Shown here piece after piece: positions 1 through 9,184 of a stretch of 64,000 bases of DNA. Source of the stretch: Vibrio sp. HDW18 (GTDB lineage Bacteria > Pseudomonadota > Gammaproteobacteria > Enterobacterales > Vibrionaceae). The stretch covers positions 186,001-250,000 of the forward strand of contig NZ_CP049914.1 in NCBI RefSeq assembly GCF_011306175.1, in the 5' to 3' direction. A program made the position numbers and the translations under genes. Position 1 is the first letter of the stretch, and every line of letters starts with the position of its first letter. The notes beneath the pieces were generated by a model, which did not search any database, was not told where the DNA came from, and saw only the letters and a list, made by a program, of their open reading frames with translations.

Positions 1-1658
1 TTGATGATGGCCATGAGATCCTGCGCAGCTACCCGCTTCAGCCAAATACCGTTCCGAACTGGTTTACTCAACTGCCTTTATTTGCACCGATTCACGATCG
101 GCGCGTGGTCACAAGCGGTTGGATGCAATTGGCGGAAGTCGAAATCGTTAGCCACCCGGGGCCAGCCTATGCTCAACTATGGGATGCTTTGCTCGACCTA
201 TGCACTGCTTTTGTTGCAATGTTAATGCTGGGGATGTTAGCGGTCGCTTGGCTATTAAAACGCGCTTTGCGACCACTACAACTGATCGTCAACAAGATGG
301 AACTGGTCGCTAACAATCAATTTGGTGCACCGCTGCCGCGCCCTAATACACAAGATTTGATTTCAGTGGTTGACGGTATTAATAAGATGTCTGAACAGGT
401 CGAAAACGCCTTTAAATCGCAAGCCAAAGAGGCACAGCAACTGCGTGAACGGGCTTATCTTGATCCGATCTCCCAATTAGGTAACCGCGCTTATTATATG
501 AGTCAATTAAGCAATTGGCTGACCGAAAGTGGTGTGGGTGGCGTGGCTATTTTGCAAGCCGAGTTTATCCAAGAGTTGCATGAGACAAAAGGCTACCAAG
601 CGAGTGATGGCATGATACGAGAACTGGCGGATCGCCTGAAAAACTCGATCACCACCAAAGATATCTTACTGGCCCGCATCTCAACCTATGAGTTTGGGAT
701 CATCATGCCCAATATGGATCACAGTGAACTCAAAATTGTCGCCGATAGCATGATCAGCTGTATCGAAAACATTAATCCCGATCCCACTGGATTGGGTAAA
801 ACCCATCTTGCGCTGGGTGTCGTGGTCAGTAACAAGCGTCAATCGTCTAACACGCTATTACTCTCTTTATTGGATAATGCACTGGCGAAAGCGAAAGCGA
901 ACCCCGAATTGAAATATGGCTTCATTAATAGTGATACCGATAAAGTCATTTGGGGCAAACAGCAGTGGAAAACGCTGGTCGAAGAAGCAATGCATAACGA
1001 TGGCTTCACGCTACGCTTTCAAGCTGCCAACAACAGTTGGGGACAAACCTTTCATCGCGAAGTGTTCTCTGCGTTTGAGAAAGATGGGGTACGCTACCCA
1101 GCCAACCAATTCCTATTTGCGCTTGAACAGCTGCATATCAGTCACTTATTTGATCAATACATCATTGAAAAAGTGATCACGGTACTAGAACAAGGCGAGC
1201 AGACTGAACCGTTAGCCATCAACATCGCTCAAGGCAGTCTCTCTCAAGCGAGTTTTATTCGCTGGATAAGCCAAATCCTCGCCAAACACGCAGCCGTTGC
1301 CAGTTGGCTGCATTTCGAGATCCCAGAGAACTGTTTTATTCATCAGCCACATTACACAGCTCTATTTTGTCACGCAGTACGCAGCGCAGGAGCCGATTTT
1401 GGCGTCGATAACTACGGGCGTCACTTCCAGTCTCTGGACTATATCAATGAGTTTCGCCCCAAATACGTCAAGCTTGATTACCTTTTCACCCACCATTTGG
1501 ATGATGAACGGCAAACCTTCACCCTAACCTCCATCTCCCGTACTGCACATAACTTAGGCATCACGACCATTGCATCACGGGTTGAAACCCAGACTCAGCT
1601 CGATTTTCTCTCAGAACATTTTATTGAAGTCTTTCAAGGCTTTATTGTTAATAAATAA
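1..1658 (+). CDS. lapD: LapD-like c-di-GMP receptor (degenerate GGDEF-EAL), 5' end missing
   Basis: The reading frame is open from base 3, so the start lies before the window. The visible order is: end of a periplasmic domain (motif VTSGWMQLAEVEI), a membrane helix (about 190-255), a HAMP linker, a GGDEF-type domain starting near LDPISQLGNR, and an EAL-type domain to the end. Both catalytic motifs are degraded. The GGDEF position reads STYEF and the EAL position reads EVF in HREVFSAF. The usual DDFG is DNYG, while the late QGF is kept. This fits an inside-out receptor that binds c-di-GMP through a dead EAL domain and sequesters the periplasmic protease LapG, keeping a type I-secreted adhesin on the surface. 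The secretion ATPase LapB follows 14 bp downstream in the same direction, which supports the assignment. That it lacks enzyme activity is inferred from motif loss. Confidence 0.83.
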   Translation, partial: DDGHEILRSYPLQPNTVPNWFTQLPLFAPIHDRRVVTSGWMQLAEVEIVSHPGPAYAQLWDALLDLCTAFVAMLMLGMLAVAWLLKRALRPLQLIVNKMELVANNQFGAPLPRPNTQDLISVVDGINKMSEQVENAFKSQAKEAQQLRERAYLDPISQLGNRAYYMSQLSNWLTESGVGGVAILQAEFIQELHETKGYQASDGMIRELADRLKNSITTKDILLARISTYEFGIIMPNMDHSELKIVADSMISCIENINPDPTGLGKTHLALGVVVSNKRQSSNTLLLSLLDNALAKAKANPELKYGFINSDTDKVIWGKQQWKTLVEEAMHNDGFTLRFQAANNSWGQTFHREVFSAFEKDGVRYPANQFLFALEQLHISHLFDQYIIEKVITVLEQGEQTEPLAINIAQGSLSQASFIRWISQILAKHAAVASWLHFEIPENCFIHQPHYTALFCHAVRSAGADFGVDNYGRHFQSLDYINEFRPKYVKLDYLFTHHLDDERQTFTLTSISRTAHNLGITTIASRVETQTQLDFLSEHFIEVFQGFIVNK

Positions 1659-1672
1659 CCAAGGTCAAAGGC

Positions 1673-3784
1673 ATGCAAGATACGTTACTCAATTCGCTGC
1701 TGTACGTAAGCCGTTATTATGGGCTAGCCAATTCGCCTGAAGCGCTGATCAATGGCCTACCGTTGACAGAAGGTAGACTCACGCCTTTTCTTTTTCCTCG
1801 TTCCGCAGAAAGAGCCGGGCTGATCGCTAAAGAAAACCGCGCCGCATTAGCGGCCATCCCCCAATTAGTTTTTCCGGTAGTCTTGCTGCTCAAAGGCGGT
1901 GAAGCTTGCGTACTCAACAGCATTAATCAAGCCACCCAAGAAGCGGAAATCGTCACCGCAGAATCGGGCATGGTGCCCGTCGCTTATTCGATAAGTGATC
2001 TCCAACAACGCTATATTGGCCGCTACTTTATGGTCAAAAAGCAGTTTCGTTTTGATGAACGTTCACCCGAAATACTCAAGTCGAATGAGGGTCATTGGTT
2101 CTGGAGTACCATTTATCAATCCAAACACATCTATCGGGATGTGTTGATTGCCTCAATCCTAATCAATCTATTTGCAATTGCCGCGCCGATGTTTTCACGT
2201 ATTGTGTATGACAAAGTGATCCCCAACTTAGCCTTTGAAACTCTGTGGGTACTTTCCAGCGGAATTTTAGTGATCTTTCTGTTCGACTTCATCTTCAAAA
2301 TGCTGCGCAACTACTTCATTGATGTGGCAGGCAAAAAATCTGACATCCTGATTTCTTCCAAGCTGTTTAGCAAAGTGATGGGCATTCGCATGGAGGCTCG
2401 TCCCCCTTCGGTGGGAGCTTTTGCACGTCATTTGCAAGAATTTGAATCAATTCGCGAATTTTTTACCTCTGCCACCATCTCAGCACTGATTGATTTACCC
2501 TTTGCACTGCTATTTTTGCTGTTGATCGGCTTAATGGCCGGACATCTGGTCTGGGTGCCAATTATTGGTGTGCTGATGTTGGTGGTTTATTCACTACTGA
2601 TGCAAGCCCGATTAAGACGCGCGATAGAAGAAGGTTCCAAGCTTGCCTCACAAAAATACGCCAATCTGATTGAAAGCTTAACTGGCTTAGAAACAGTGAA
2701 ACTGTTTGGCGCACAAGGACAGTTCCAATACCGCTGGGAAGAAGCGGTGGCACATATGGCCAACTGGAATATTAAAAGTCGTCGCATTACCGATAGCATT
2801 CAAAACACCGCAGGATTTATTCAGCAAGCGGCGAATATTGGCATGATCATTGTTGGGGTCTACCTGATTTCCAATGGTGACTTAACCATGGGCGGATTGA
2901 TTGCCACCACCATGCTCAGTGGTCGAGCCACCGGCCCGCTGGTACAACTTTCGCTGCTTTCGACGCGCTACAACCAAGCCAAATCATCGATGACCATCAT
3001 TGAGCAGATAATGGCAATGCCGGATGAGCAAGAGCAAGGTAAACGTTATATTCATCGCCCAATCATTCAAGGCAAAATTGAACTCGATCGGGTCACTTTT
3101 CATTATCCCAATTCCCCTATCGCTTCCGTACGTGACCTCAGCCTAACCATCAATCCAGGAGAAAAAGTCGCGATTATTGGTCGAATTGGCTCCGGCAAAA
3201 CCACCCTTGAGCGACTGATCATGGGACTTTATAAACCAACGGAAGGTCATGTGCGCATCGATGATACCAATATTGCCCAACTGCACCATATCGATATTCG
3301 GCGCAATATTGGTTGCGTCCCACAAGACAGCGTCCTGTTTTACGGCTCGATTCGCGACAATATTACCCTCGGTCGCCCACTCGCCGATGATCGTGAGGTG
3401 ATGGATGCCGCCAACCGAGCTGGGGTCACAGTATTTACTCAACAAGATCCCGCTGGTCTAGAGCGCCAAGTTGGGGAAGGCGGTATGCAGCTCTCGGGTG
3501 GCCAACGGCAAACCGTTTCGATTGCGCGAGCCCTACTCGGCCGACCACCGGTGCTACTGATGGATGAACCGACCAGCGCAATGGACAACCGCTCAGAAAT
3601 GCACATTAAACAGCAGCTCAGCCAACTAAAGCCGAGCGAAACGCTGATCCTGATCACCCATAAAACTTCGATGCTGGATGTGGTCGATCGTGTGATTGTG
3701 ATGGAAAAAGGGGGAATTATTGCTGATGGTCCAAAGCATGAAGTGCTTAACGAACTACGCCAAGGAAATGTGCGGGTGGTGTAA
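1673..3784 (+). CDS. lapB: Type I secretion ABC transporter/ATPase, LapB type
   Basis: This is a 703-residue inner-membrane exporter ATPase. The N-terminal ~130 residues form a C39-like domain without an obvious catalytic cysteine near the start (LLYVSRYYGL), so it is probably a substrate-docking rather than a cleaving domain. A six-helix transmembrane domain follows (about residues 155-420). The nucleotide-binding domain has Walker A GRIGSGKT, Q-loop VPQDS, signature LSGGQRQ, Walker B VLLMDEP and H-loop ITHK. Length and order match LapB/RtxB-type transporters that export large RTX adhesins with a membrane-fusion protein and TolC-like outer-membrane channel. Neither partner is in the window; they are expected upstream. 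It is cotranscribed with the LapD-like gene. Confidence 0.88.
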   Translation: MQDTLLNSLLYVSRYYGLANSPEALINGLPLTEGRLTPFLFPRSAERAGLIAKENRAALAAIPQLVFPVVLLLKGGEACVLNSINQATQEAEIVTAESGMVPVAYSISDLQQRYIGRYFMVKKQFRFDERSPEILKSNEGHWFWSTIYQSKHIYRDVLIASILINLFAIAAPMFSRIVYDKVIPNLAFETLWVLSSGILVIFLFDFIFKMLRNYFIDVAGKKSDILISSKLFSKVMGIRMEARPPSVGAFARHLQEFESIREFFTSATISALIDLPFALLFLLLIGLMAGHLVWVPIIGVLMLVVYSLLMQARLRRAIEEGSKLASQKYANLIESLTGLETVKLFGAQGQFQYRWEEAVAHMANWNIKSRRITDSIQNTAGFIQQAANIGMIIVGVYLISNGDLTMGGLIATTMLSGRATGPLVQLSLLSTRYNQAKSSMTIIEQIMAMPDEQEQGKRYIHRPIIQGKIELDRVTFHYPNSPIASVRDLSLTINPGEKVAIIGRIGSGKTTLERLIMGLYKPTEGHVRIDDTNIAQLHHIDIRRNIGCVPQDSVLFYGSIRDNITLGRPLADDREVMDAANRAGVTVFTQQDPAGLERQVGEGGMQLSGGQRQTVSIARALLGRPPVLLMDEPTSAMDNRSEMHIKQQLSQLKPSETLILITHKTSMLDVVDRVIVMEKGGIIADGPKHEVLNELRQGNVRVV

Positions 3785-3850
3785 TAATGGAAGCTAATTA
3801 AGCAACGGTTCGCTGTTCAGCGATAGTGTCAGATCATCACGCGGGAAACG

Positions 3851-3890
3851 ACACCCAGCGAAAATTAGTGTTCAACCGCACACCTAGCGA
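3851..3890. repeat. Two copies of an 11-bp motif ACACCYAGCGA
   Basis: ACACCCAGCGA (3851-3861) and ACACCTAGCGA (3880-3890) lie in the short gap between the convergent lapB and fapA genes. A third copy, ACACCTAGCGA, is at 5721-5731, beyond the other end of fapA. The three copies share one orientation. Function is unknown. Confidence 0.4.
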
Positions 3891-3897
3891 GGCGAGA

Positions 3898-5568
3898 TTA
3901 AATACCGATATCTTCCGCTTCTAAGCGTGACGATAATTTAATCTCGCGCTGATTAAAGCTAAAAATCGAGGCGCCATGCTCACGTTTGGTCAATACTTTC
4001 TCATCACCAAATTGAATGGTGACATGGGTAAAGGTTTTATTTTTCGCTTCTACCGTGTTTTCCTGTAACTGCCGATCAAACTCTTCATTTAGCGTATCTA
4101 ACGCGAGTTTAATTTTTTCCATCTGACTGGACGCTTGCGCCTTACTCTGCTCAAGCTGTTGTGTTTCTTCATCGCTACGCTCATTTTTAGGGCGTTTTTT
4201 CAGCTCGATTTCACGCCGAACCAACGCCATCGTGGTATCTTGCGCTTGTTTGTACAGCTCTTTATGTTGGTTGAGCCGATCTTTATAGGTTTGGTAGCGA
4301 GCAAACGCCTCAACATGTGTCGCGGTATCACCCTCAACCCCAAGATTAAAACACAGGATTTTACCACCCACTTTCGCGCTACCGGCACTTAATGTACCTT
4401 GGGTCATTTTGCGGTCGAGCACGGTTAAATCATTACCACATCGGATAATATTACCAATACTATGCACGCTGATATGAATTGAATCTGCCGCTTGCAGCTC
4501 GACATATTGTGCGTAATTGGCGCGAATGTTGGCCCCCGCTTTGACAATGCAACTGCGCTCGCTATCATCGGTGACCATACGCCCAATAATACCTTTACCG
4601 ACCTCAATATCACCTTGTGCCTGAACATTGGCCGATTCAATAAAACCACCCACTTTGATCGAGCCCGTCGCCCGCACAATCATGCCAGGTTCAATATCAC
4701 CGGCAATCATGATATTCCCTTTAAAACGGATATGCCCCGTCGCCACACTAACGTGGTTTAAGCAAAGCGCGCTATCAACTTCAATGGTATTTTTTTTGAT
4801 CAGCGGCATTCCCGCTTGACTGGCGAGTAATAGATTAGGATCGGTCGGCGAGATATGTGTCCCTTTGCCAGCCACCAGCGGGAACTCTTTGCCAGGCTGA
4901 GGTTGAATCAGTTTGCCTTGAACTGTGTAGCCTATTTCACCTTGGGTCGCGGGCAAACGGCGCATCACCGGATCGTTTTCACTCACCGTGATGGTGGCAC
5001 CAAGATTGCGCATATCCAGTTTGTTTTCACCCGCTTTTTGCTGGGGGCGCAAAATACGCTTAGCCACATCTTCCACTAAAGGCACAAATTGACTATCACG
5101 ACCTTGGATTGGCGCTTTGCCTCGCGCCACAGGTTGAATAAATTCATCACCCGGCACTAATTGGTTGCTGACCAATAACACTTTTTTTAGCGCCAGTTTG
5201 TTAATGCCTTTCAGCACTTTAGCTTGCGCTAGAGCATGTACTAACTCATTACCACGCAAACCGCGACCGCCGTATGCTCCTGTAACCTGCATACTGGCCA
5301 ACATATCATTTTCGCCCAGCACCACACGCACCGTTGCATTGCGAACTTCCGCAATCACTACCCCTTCAAAAGCGGTACCTTGGGCTTGTTTAGCAGCATT
5401 GATAAACCGAGTGACCGCCTCCTCACATACAAACAATTTTCCAGCAGCGATTTGGGCTAAAGCCACTGGCAATTCACTACGGTCGAACTCTTTTGCCATT
5501 GATTGTGCCGCCAATTTGGCGACGATTTGTTTGCGATCGGGCGTGAATTCCAGAATATCTTTCCACAT
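3898..5568 (-). CDS. fapA: FapA/DUF342 family polymer-like protein
   Basis: This 556-residue protein has the DUF342/FapA architecture: an N-terminal region, then a central beta-helical section rich in short G-I-I/V-G repeats (residues ~270-400, e.g. IMIAGDIEPGMIVRATGSIKVGG), then a long charged coiled coil (about 410-500) and a short C-terminal domain. The family is called flagellar assembly protein A. In V. vulnificus, FapA is linked to flagellation and to the glucose phosphotransferase protein EIIA. No signal peptide or membrane helix is seen, so it should be cytoplasmic. The ATG at 5568 follows AAGATAAG. It stands alone, convergent with lapB and divergent from the importer operon. The beta-helix section resembles bactofilins, which may indicate self-assembly (inference). 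Confidence 0.75.
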   Translation of the reverse strand: MWKDILEFTPDRKQIVAKLAAQSMAKEFDRSELPVALAQIAAGKLFVCEEAVTRFINAAKQAQGTAFEGVVIAEVRNATVRVVLGENDMLASMQVTGAYGGRGLRGNELVHALAQAKVLKGINKLALKKVLLVSNQLVPGDEFIQPVARGKAPIQGRDSQFVPLVEDVAKRILRPQQKAGENKLDMRNLGATITVSENDPVMRRLPATQGEIGYTVQGKLIQPQPGKEFPLVAGKGTHISPTDPNLLLASQAGMPLIKKNTIEVDSALCLNHVSVATGHIRFKGNIMIAGDIEPGMIVRATGSIKVGGFIESANVQAQGDIEVGKGIIGRMVTDDSERSCIVKAGANIRANYAQYVELQAADSIHISVHSIGNIIRCGNDLTVLDRKMTQGTLSAGSAKVGGKILCFNLGVEGDTATHVEAFARYQTYKDRLNQHKELYKQAQDTTMALVRREIELKKRPKNERSDEETQQLEQSKAQASSQMEKIKLALDTLNEEFDRQLQENTVEAKNKTFTHVTIQFGDEKVLTKREHGASIFSFNQREIKLSSRLEAEDIGI

Positions 5569-5911
5569 AACACTTATCTTTTACAGCAGCGGACCTTCAT
5601 GCTTTAAGTGTATAAGAACAAAGCCGATCTACAAACTGTTCAGCCTGCAAAGTCAGGCTTAGGTCACTATGTCACCCCCTCACAGTGACTTAAATCGAAA
5701 GAAAAACACCGCCCGATCTGACACCTAGCGAAGATCAAAGATTGCCCGATCACGGATTGCCAAGCCGGCTAAGTTTGCTGTCATCCCCATCCTTCATGCC
5801 ATCGATTGCCCGCAAATAATTGCCGATGACCAAAAGGTTTATATAGACATGATTTTTATTCTCATGTTTAATTGTTATGTTATAACATTTTATTTGATTG
5901 AGGATATTTGC
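5569..5911. promoter_or_regulatory. Divergent intergenic region fapA / ABC importer
   Basis: This gap of about 340 bp contains two small inverted repeats: AGCCTG/CAGGCT (5642-5659) and GTCACT/AGTGAC (5662-5689). It also holds one copy of the ACACCTAGCGA motif (5721-5731) and an AT-rich stretch just before the importer start (5845-5900), which probably carries its promoter. No convincing coding region was seen. Confidence 0.35.
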
Positions 5912-7444
5912 ATGAATACACTGAGGTTGCTCAGTCTAATTTTGCTGCTAGGCGGAGTAGGATTATGGTTTACCCACCATGATTCAGGCTCAACAACGCT
6001 GGAACTCTCCGGCCCTTTTGAGTTCAACAGTCAAGATTTGGTTAAAGATGGCTACCTATTTTCACGCCTGCAAGTGGTGGAAGCTTTAGTCGGTATCAAT
6101 CAAAACTCGCAACCCTATCCTTTGCTAGCCACCCGTTGGAGCGTCAGTGAAGATGGCTTAGTATGGCGCTTTGATGTGCGCCCAGCTGTACGATTTCATG
6201 ATGGCAGCTTACTCTCTGCCTCTGCGGTCGCCACATCACTGAGCCATGCACTGAATAAACCCGGCATCATTCAACAAGCGCCGATCAAAACTATCCGCGC
6301 ACAAGATGATCAGCTGATTATTGAGTTAAATAGCGTATATCGCCCGCTGCCTGCGATGCTGGCTCACTACTCATTAGCCATCGCGGCAGCGAGCTCTTAT
6401 GATGCCAGCGGTAACATCATTCAGCTTGCTGGTACAGGGCCTTATCAAATCGCCCAGTTACAAGCACCGCATAAAGCCAGCGTGACTCGCTTTACCGATT
6501 ATTGGGGCCTGCCTGCCAGTATCGAGAACGTCAACTACTTAACTGGGCACCGCTCAGAAAGCCGAGCGTTATTAGCCCAAACAGGGCAAGCGGATCTGGT
6601 CTACAGCCTCGATCCGATCAGCATCCCTGCGCTGCAACAGAGCAAAAATCTCGATCTTTATCTTGAATCGATGCCGCGTACGGTACTGATCAAGCTCAAT
6701 AATCAGCATCCACTGATCAATCACGCGGATGTACGGCAAGCAATCAGTTTAGCCATTGATCGTCAAGGTATTGCGCAATCGGTACTGAATTTGCCCGATT
6801 CAGAGGCATACCAATTATTCTCGTCCGCTCTGCAAGCGTGGCATTTAACTCAGCACACCCCACCGCAGCGTGATCTGGCCAGTGCACAAGCGCTGCTGGC
6901 CAAACAAGGTTGGACGCTGAATCCGCAAGGTTTACTCGAACGGGAGGGACAACGGTTTGAAATTCAACTGCTGACTTACGCCGATCGACCAGAACTGCCT
7001 CTGATTGCCACGGCACTGCAAGCACAGCTCAAAGAGGTAGGCATTCAAGTCAATATTTCGGTGGATAATTCCAGCGCGATCCCGGCTAAACACCATGATG
7101 GCAGCTTACAAATGGCGCTGATTGCACGCAATTTCGGCATCATCGCCGATCCCTTGCCTTTACTGCTGAACGATTTCGCGACCCACCAAGGGTCGGATTG
7201 GGGACCAACCAATTGGTCATCTGCACGATTTAGCCAATTGCTGGCTGAACTGACCATCGAGCCAGATAACACACGCTACCAACAGTTGGTGACACAAGCT
7301 GCCCAATTACTGGCTGACGAGATGCCACTTATCCCCGTCACTGATTATCGTGAGATTGTCGCTGTGAATAAACGTGTGCGTGGTTTCTCTTTCGATCCCT
7401 TTGAAATTAACTACCGCGTCGCACAGATGAGTTTCCATGACTAA
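5912..7444 (+). CDS. Peptide/nickel-type ABC importer, periplasmic binding protein
   Basis: The ATG at 5912 is chosen because TTGAGGA precedes it and the protein then opens with a hydrophobic export segment (MNTLRLLSLILLLGG). An in-frame upstream start at 5849 would add 21 unlikely residues. The 510-residue product has the two-lobed family-5 solute-binding fold, with typical segments FEFNSQDL, LATRWSVSEDGLVWRFDVRPAV and RFHDGS near the N-terminus and VRQAISLAIDRQGIA in the middle. Substrates of this family are oligopeptides, dipeptides, nickel chelates or glycosides, and the sequence alone does not decide which. There is no lipobox cysteine, so it may remain anchored by its N-terminal helix or be released by signal peptidase. 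Its stop overlaps the first permease gene by 8 bp. Confidence 0.82.
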   Translation: MNTLRLLSLILLLGGVGLWFTHHDSGSTTLELSGPFEFNSQDLVKDGYLFSRLQVVEALVGINQNSQPYPLLATRWSVSEDGLVWRFDVRPAVRFHDGSLLSASAVATSLSHALNKPGIIQQAPIKTIRAQDDQLIIELNSVYRPLPAMLAHYSLAIAAASSYDASGNIIQLAGTGPYQIAQLQAPHKASVTRFTDYWGLPASIENVNYLTGHRSESRALLAQTGQADLVYSLDPISIPALQQSKNLDLYLESMPRTVLIKLNNQHPLINHADVRQAISLAIDRQGIAQSVLNLPDSEAYQLFSSALQAWHLTQHTPPQRDLASAQALLAKQGWTLNPQGLLEREGQRFEIQLLTYADRPELPLIATALQAQLKEVGIQVNISVDNSSAIPAKHHDGSLQMALIARNFGIIADPLPLLLNDFATHQGSDWGPTNWSSARFSQLLAELTIEPDNTRYQQLVTQAAQLLADEMPLIPVTDYREIVAVNKRVRGFSFDPFEINYRVAQMSFHD

Positions 7445-8396
7445 AATACTTTTACACCGTTTTTACCAAGCCCTATTGGTGGCTTGGTCCGTAGGTACTC
7501 TCACCTTTATCTTAATGCGCTTGATCCCCGGCGATGTGGCTTATCGAATCGCCGCCGGGCGTTATGGCTACGATTATGTCAATGCCCAAGCGGCATTAGC
7601 GGTACACAGTGAACTAGGCTTGGATCGCTCGGCGTGGCAACTTTATTTACAGTGGTTATGGGATTTACTGCATCTCAATTTGGGGAATTCGTTGATCAGT
7701 AATCAGCCAGTCATCGATGCGCTGACCCATAACATCGGCCATAGCTTGCTACTGGCTGGAGCGGCAACACTGGTTTCGCTGCTGATCGCGATCCCAATTG
7801 GCGTGTATTGTGGTAAACGCACTCAGCAATGGGCGGATCATTTCGCCCTGCTGATCTCAATTATTATTAAAGCGCAGCCGATTTTCTTGATCGGCTTAGG
7901 GCTAGTGATCTTATTCGCTTTACAGCTCAATTGGTTACCTGTGGCAGGTTTTGGTCAGCCCAAGTTTCTGGTTTTGCCAGCGCTCGCTTTAGCTTTGGGG
8001 ATGGCGGCGATGTCGAGTCGCATCATCCGCAACTCAACCGCCCAAGTGCTGCGCTCACCTTACTATGCTTTTGCGCGTTTAAAAGGCTTAGATCCGCAGC
8101 AAGCTTTTCAGCGCCATGCACAGCGTAATATCGCACTGCCGGTGATCGCCTTTGTCGGCATTCAAGCGGTGAGTTTAGTCGAAGGCATTGTGATGATTGA
8201 ATCGCTGTTCTCTTGGCCGGGGGTCGGTCATGCCTTATCTCATGCAATTTTTCAGCGTGATATTCCGATGATCCAAGGCTGTGCTCTGTTGATGGGATTA
8301 CTGTTTGTCGCACTCAATACCTTGGTCGATTTAACACAATACGCGTTAGATCCGCGCTTACATTTACACCATTCACTCGCAGAGGCCAAAAAATGA
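7437..8396 (+). CDS. ABC importer permease, DppB/NikB type
   Basis: This 319-residue inner-membrane permease starts with the family's usual LTFILMRLIPGDVA segment after the first helix. It ends with the conserved EGIVMIESLFSWPGVGHAL loop that contacts the ATPase and pairs with the second permease. Several hydrophobic helices are visible (about residues 95-125, 135-170, 180-195, 240-260, 275-300). Its ATG lies inside the end of the binding-protein gene (8-bp overlap), and its stop overlaps the next start by 4 bp (ATGA). That arrangement indicates translational coupling. Confidence 0.88.
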   Translation: MTKILLHRFYQALLVAWSVGTLTFILMRLIPGDVAYRIAAGRYGYDYVNAQAALAVHSELGLDRSAWQLYLQWLWDLLHLNLGNSLISNQPVIDALTHNIGHSLLLAGAATLVSLLIAIPIGVYCGKRTQQWADHFALLISIIIKAQPIFLIGLGLVILFALQLNWLPVAGFGQPKFLVLPALALALGMAAMSSRIIRNSTAQVLRSPYYAFARLKGLDPQQAFQRHAQRNIALPVIAFVGIQAVSLVEGIVMIESLFSWPGVGHALSHAIFQRDIPMIQGCALLMGLLFVALNTLVDLTQYALDPRLHLHHSLAEAKK

Positions 8397-9184
8397 AGCT
8401 TCACCTATCAAAATCACAATGGCTCGGCCTTGGACTACTGCTGCTTCTGCTCAGTTTGGTGTGCATTGAACAGCTCGTTTACCAGGGTGATCCGGCCAAA
8501 CAAGATTTGCAGCAAGCGTTGGCTACGCCCACTTGGCAAGAGCCATTGGGCACCGATCATTATGGGCGCAGTAATTTTGCCCGTTTAAGCTCGGCGATCA
8601 CCACCTCACTCAGCATGGCGATCGCCTGTGTAGTGAGCTCTGCTTCACTCGGCTTAATCACTGGCATCATTGCGGCATGGAAAGGCGGCTGGTGGGACAG
8701 AAGCTTTGCTTGGTTGCTCAATGTGCTGCTGGCCATGCCCGGCTTAATTTTGGTATTGCTGTTTGGGGCAATTTTGCCCGGCTCTTTTTTCATGATCTAT
8801 CTCGCCATCGCGTTAATGCTGTGGGTCGAATATTTCCGAGTGGTACGCAGTAAAACCCTGACTTTATTGCAGCAGTCACAAATCCAAGCCTCACGCTTGT
8901 ATGGTTTCAACGCTTGGTATTTATTTCGCCGTCATCTGTGGCCAGAACTGCGTGAAGATCTCTTTACTCTGGGCTGCTTTGGCGCTGGTAATGCCATTTT
9001 AGCGCTCGCTTCGATCGGCTTTCTTTACGTTGGGCTTAAGCCGCCACAAGCCGAATTAGGCATGATGATGGTCGAACTGTTTCGCTATTATCACCAAGCA
9101 CCTTGGGTGCTCGCCCAACCGATTGTAGTGGTGTTTATTTTGGTTTTAAGTTTTCAACTGCTGGCAAAAGGAAAAATCTCGTGA
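8393..9184 (+). CDS. ABC importer permease, DppC/NikC type
   Basis: This 263-residue second permease keeps the family pattern: one N-terminal helix, then EPLGTDHYGRSNFARL, which is the typical LGTDxxGRD region of DppC/NikC proteins. Helices follow at about residues 70-95, 105-145 and 190-215. The ATPase-contacting loop lies near ASRLYGFNAWYLFRRHLWP. It overlaps the upstream permease gene by 4 bp, and the ATPase gene starts at a GTG that overlaps its stop. It is slightly shorter than typical DppC (about 300 residues). Confidence 0.85.
   Translation: MKLHLSKSQWLGLGLLLLLLSLVCIEQLVYQGDPAKQDLQQALATPTWQEPLGTDHYGRSNFARLSSAITTSLSMAIACVVSSASLGLITGIIAAWKGGWWDRSFAWLLNVLLAMPGLILVLLFGAILPGSFFMIYLAIALMLWVEYFRVVRSKTLTLLQQSQIQASRLYGFNAWYLFRRHLWPELREDLFTLGCFGAGNAILALASIGFLYVGLKPPQAELGMMMVELFRYYHQAPWVLAQPIVVVFILVLSFQLLAKGKIS

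Noticed and set aside
5165..5662. 165-residue plus ORF over the start of fapA
   Set aside because: It is antisense to the conserved FapA N-terminus and lacks SD or recognisable domains.
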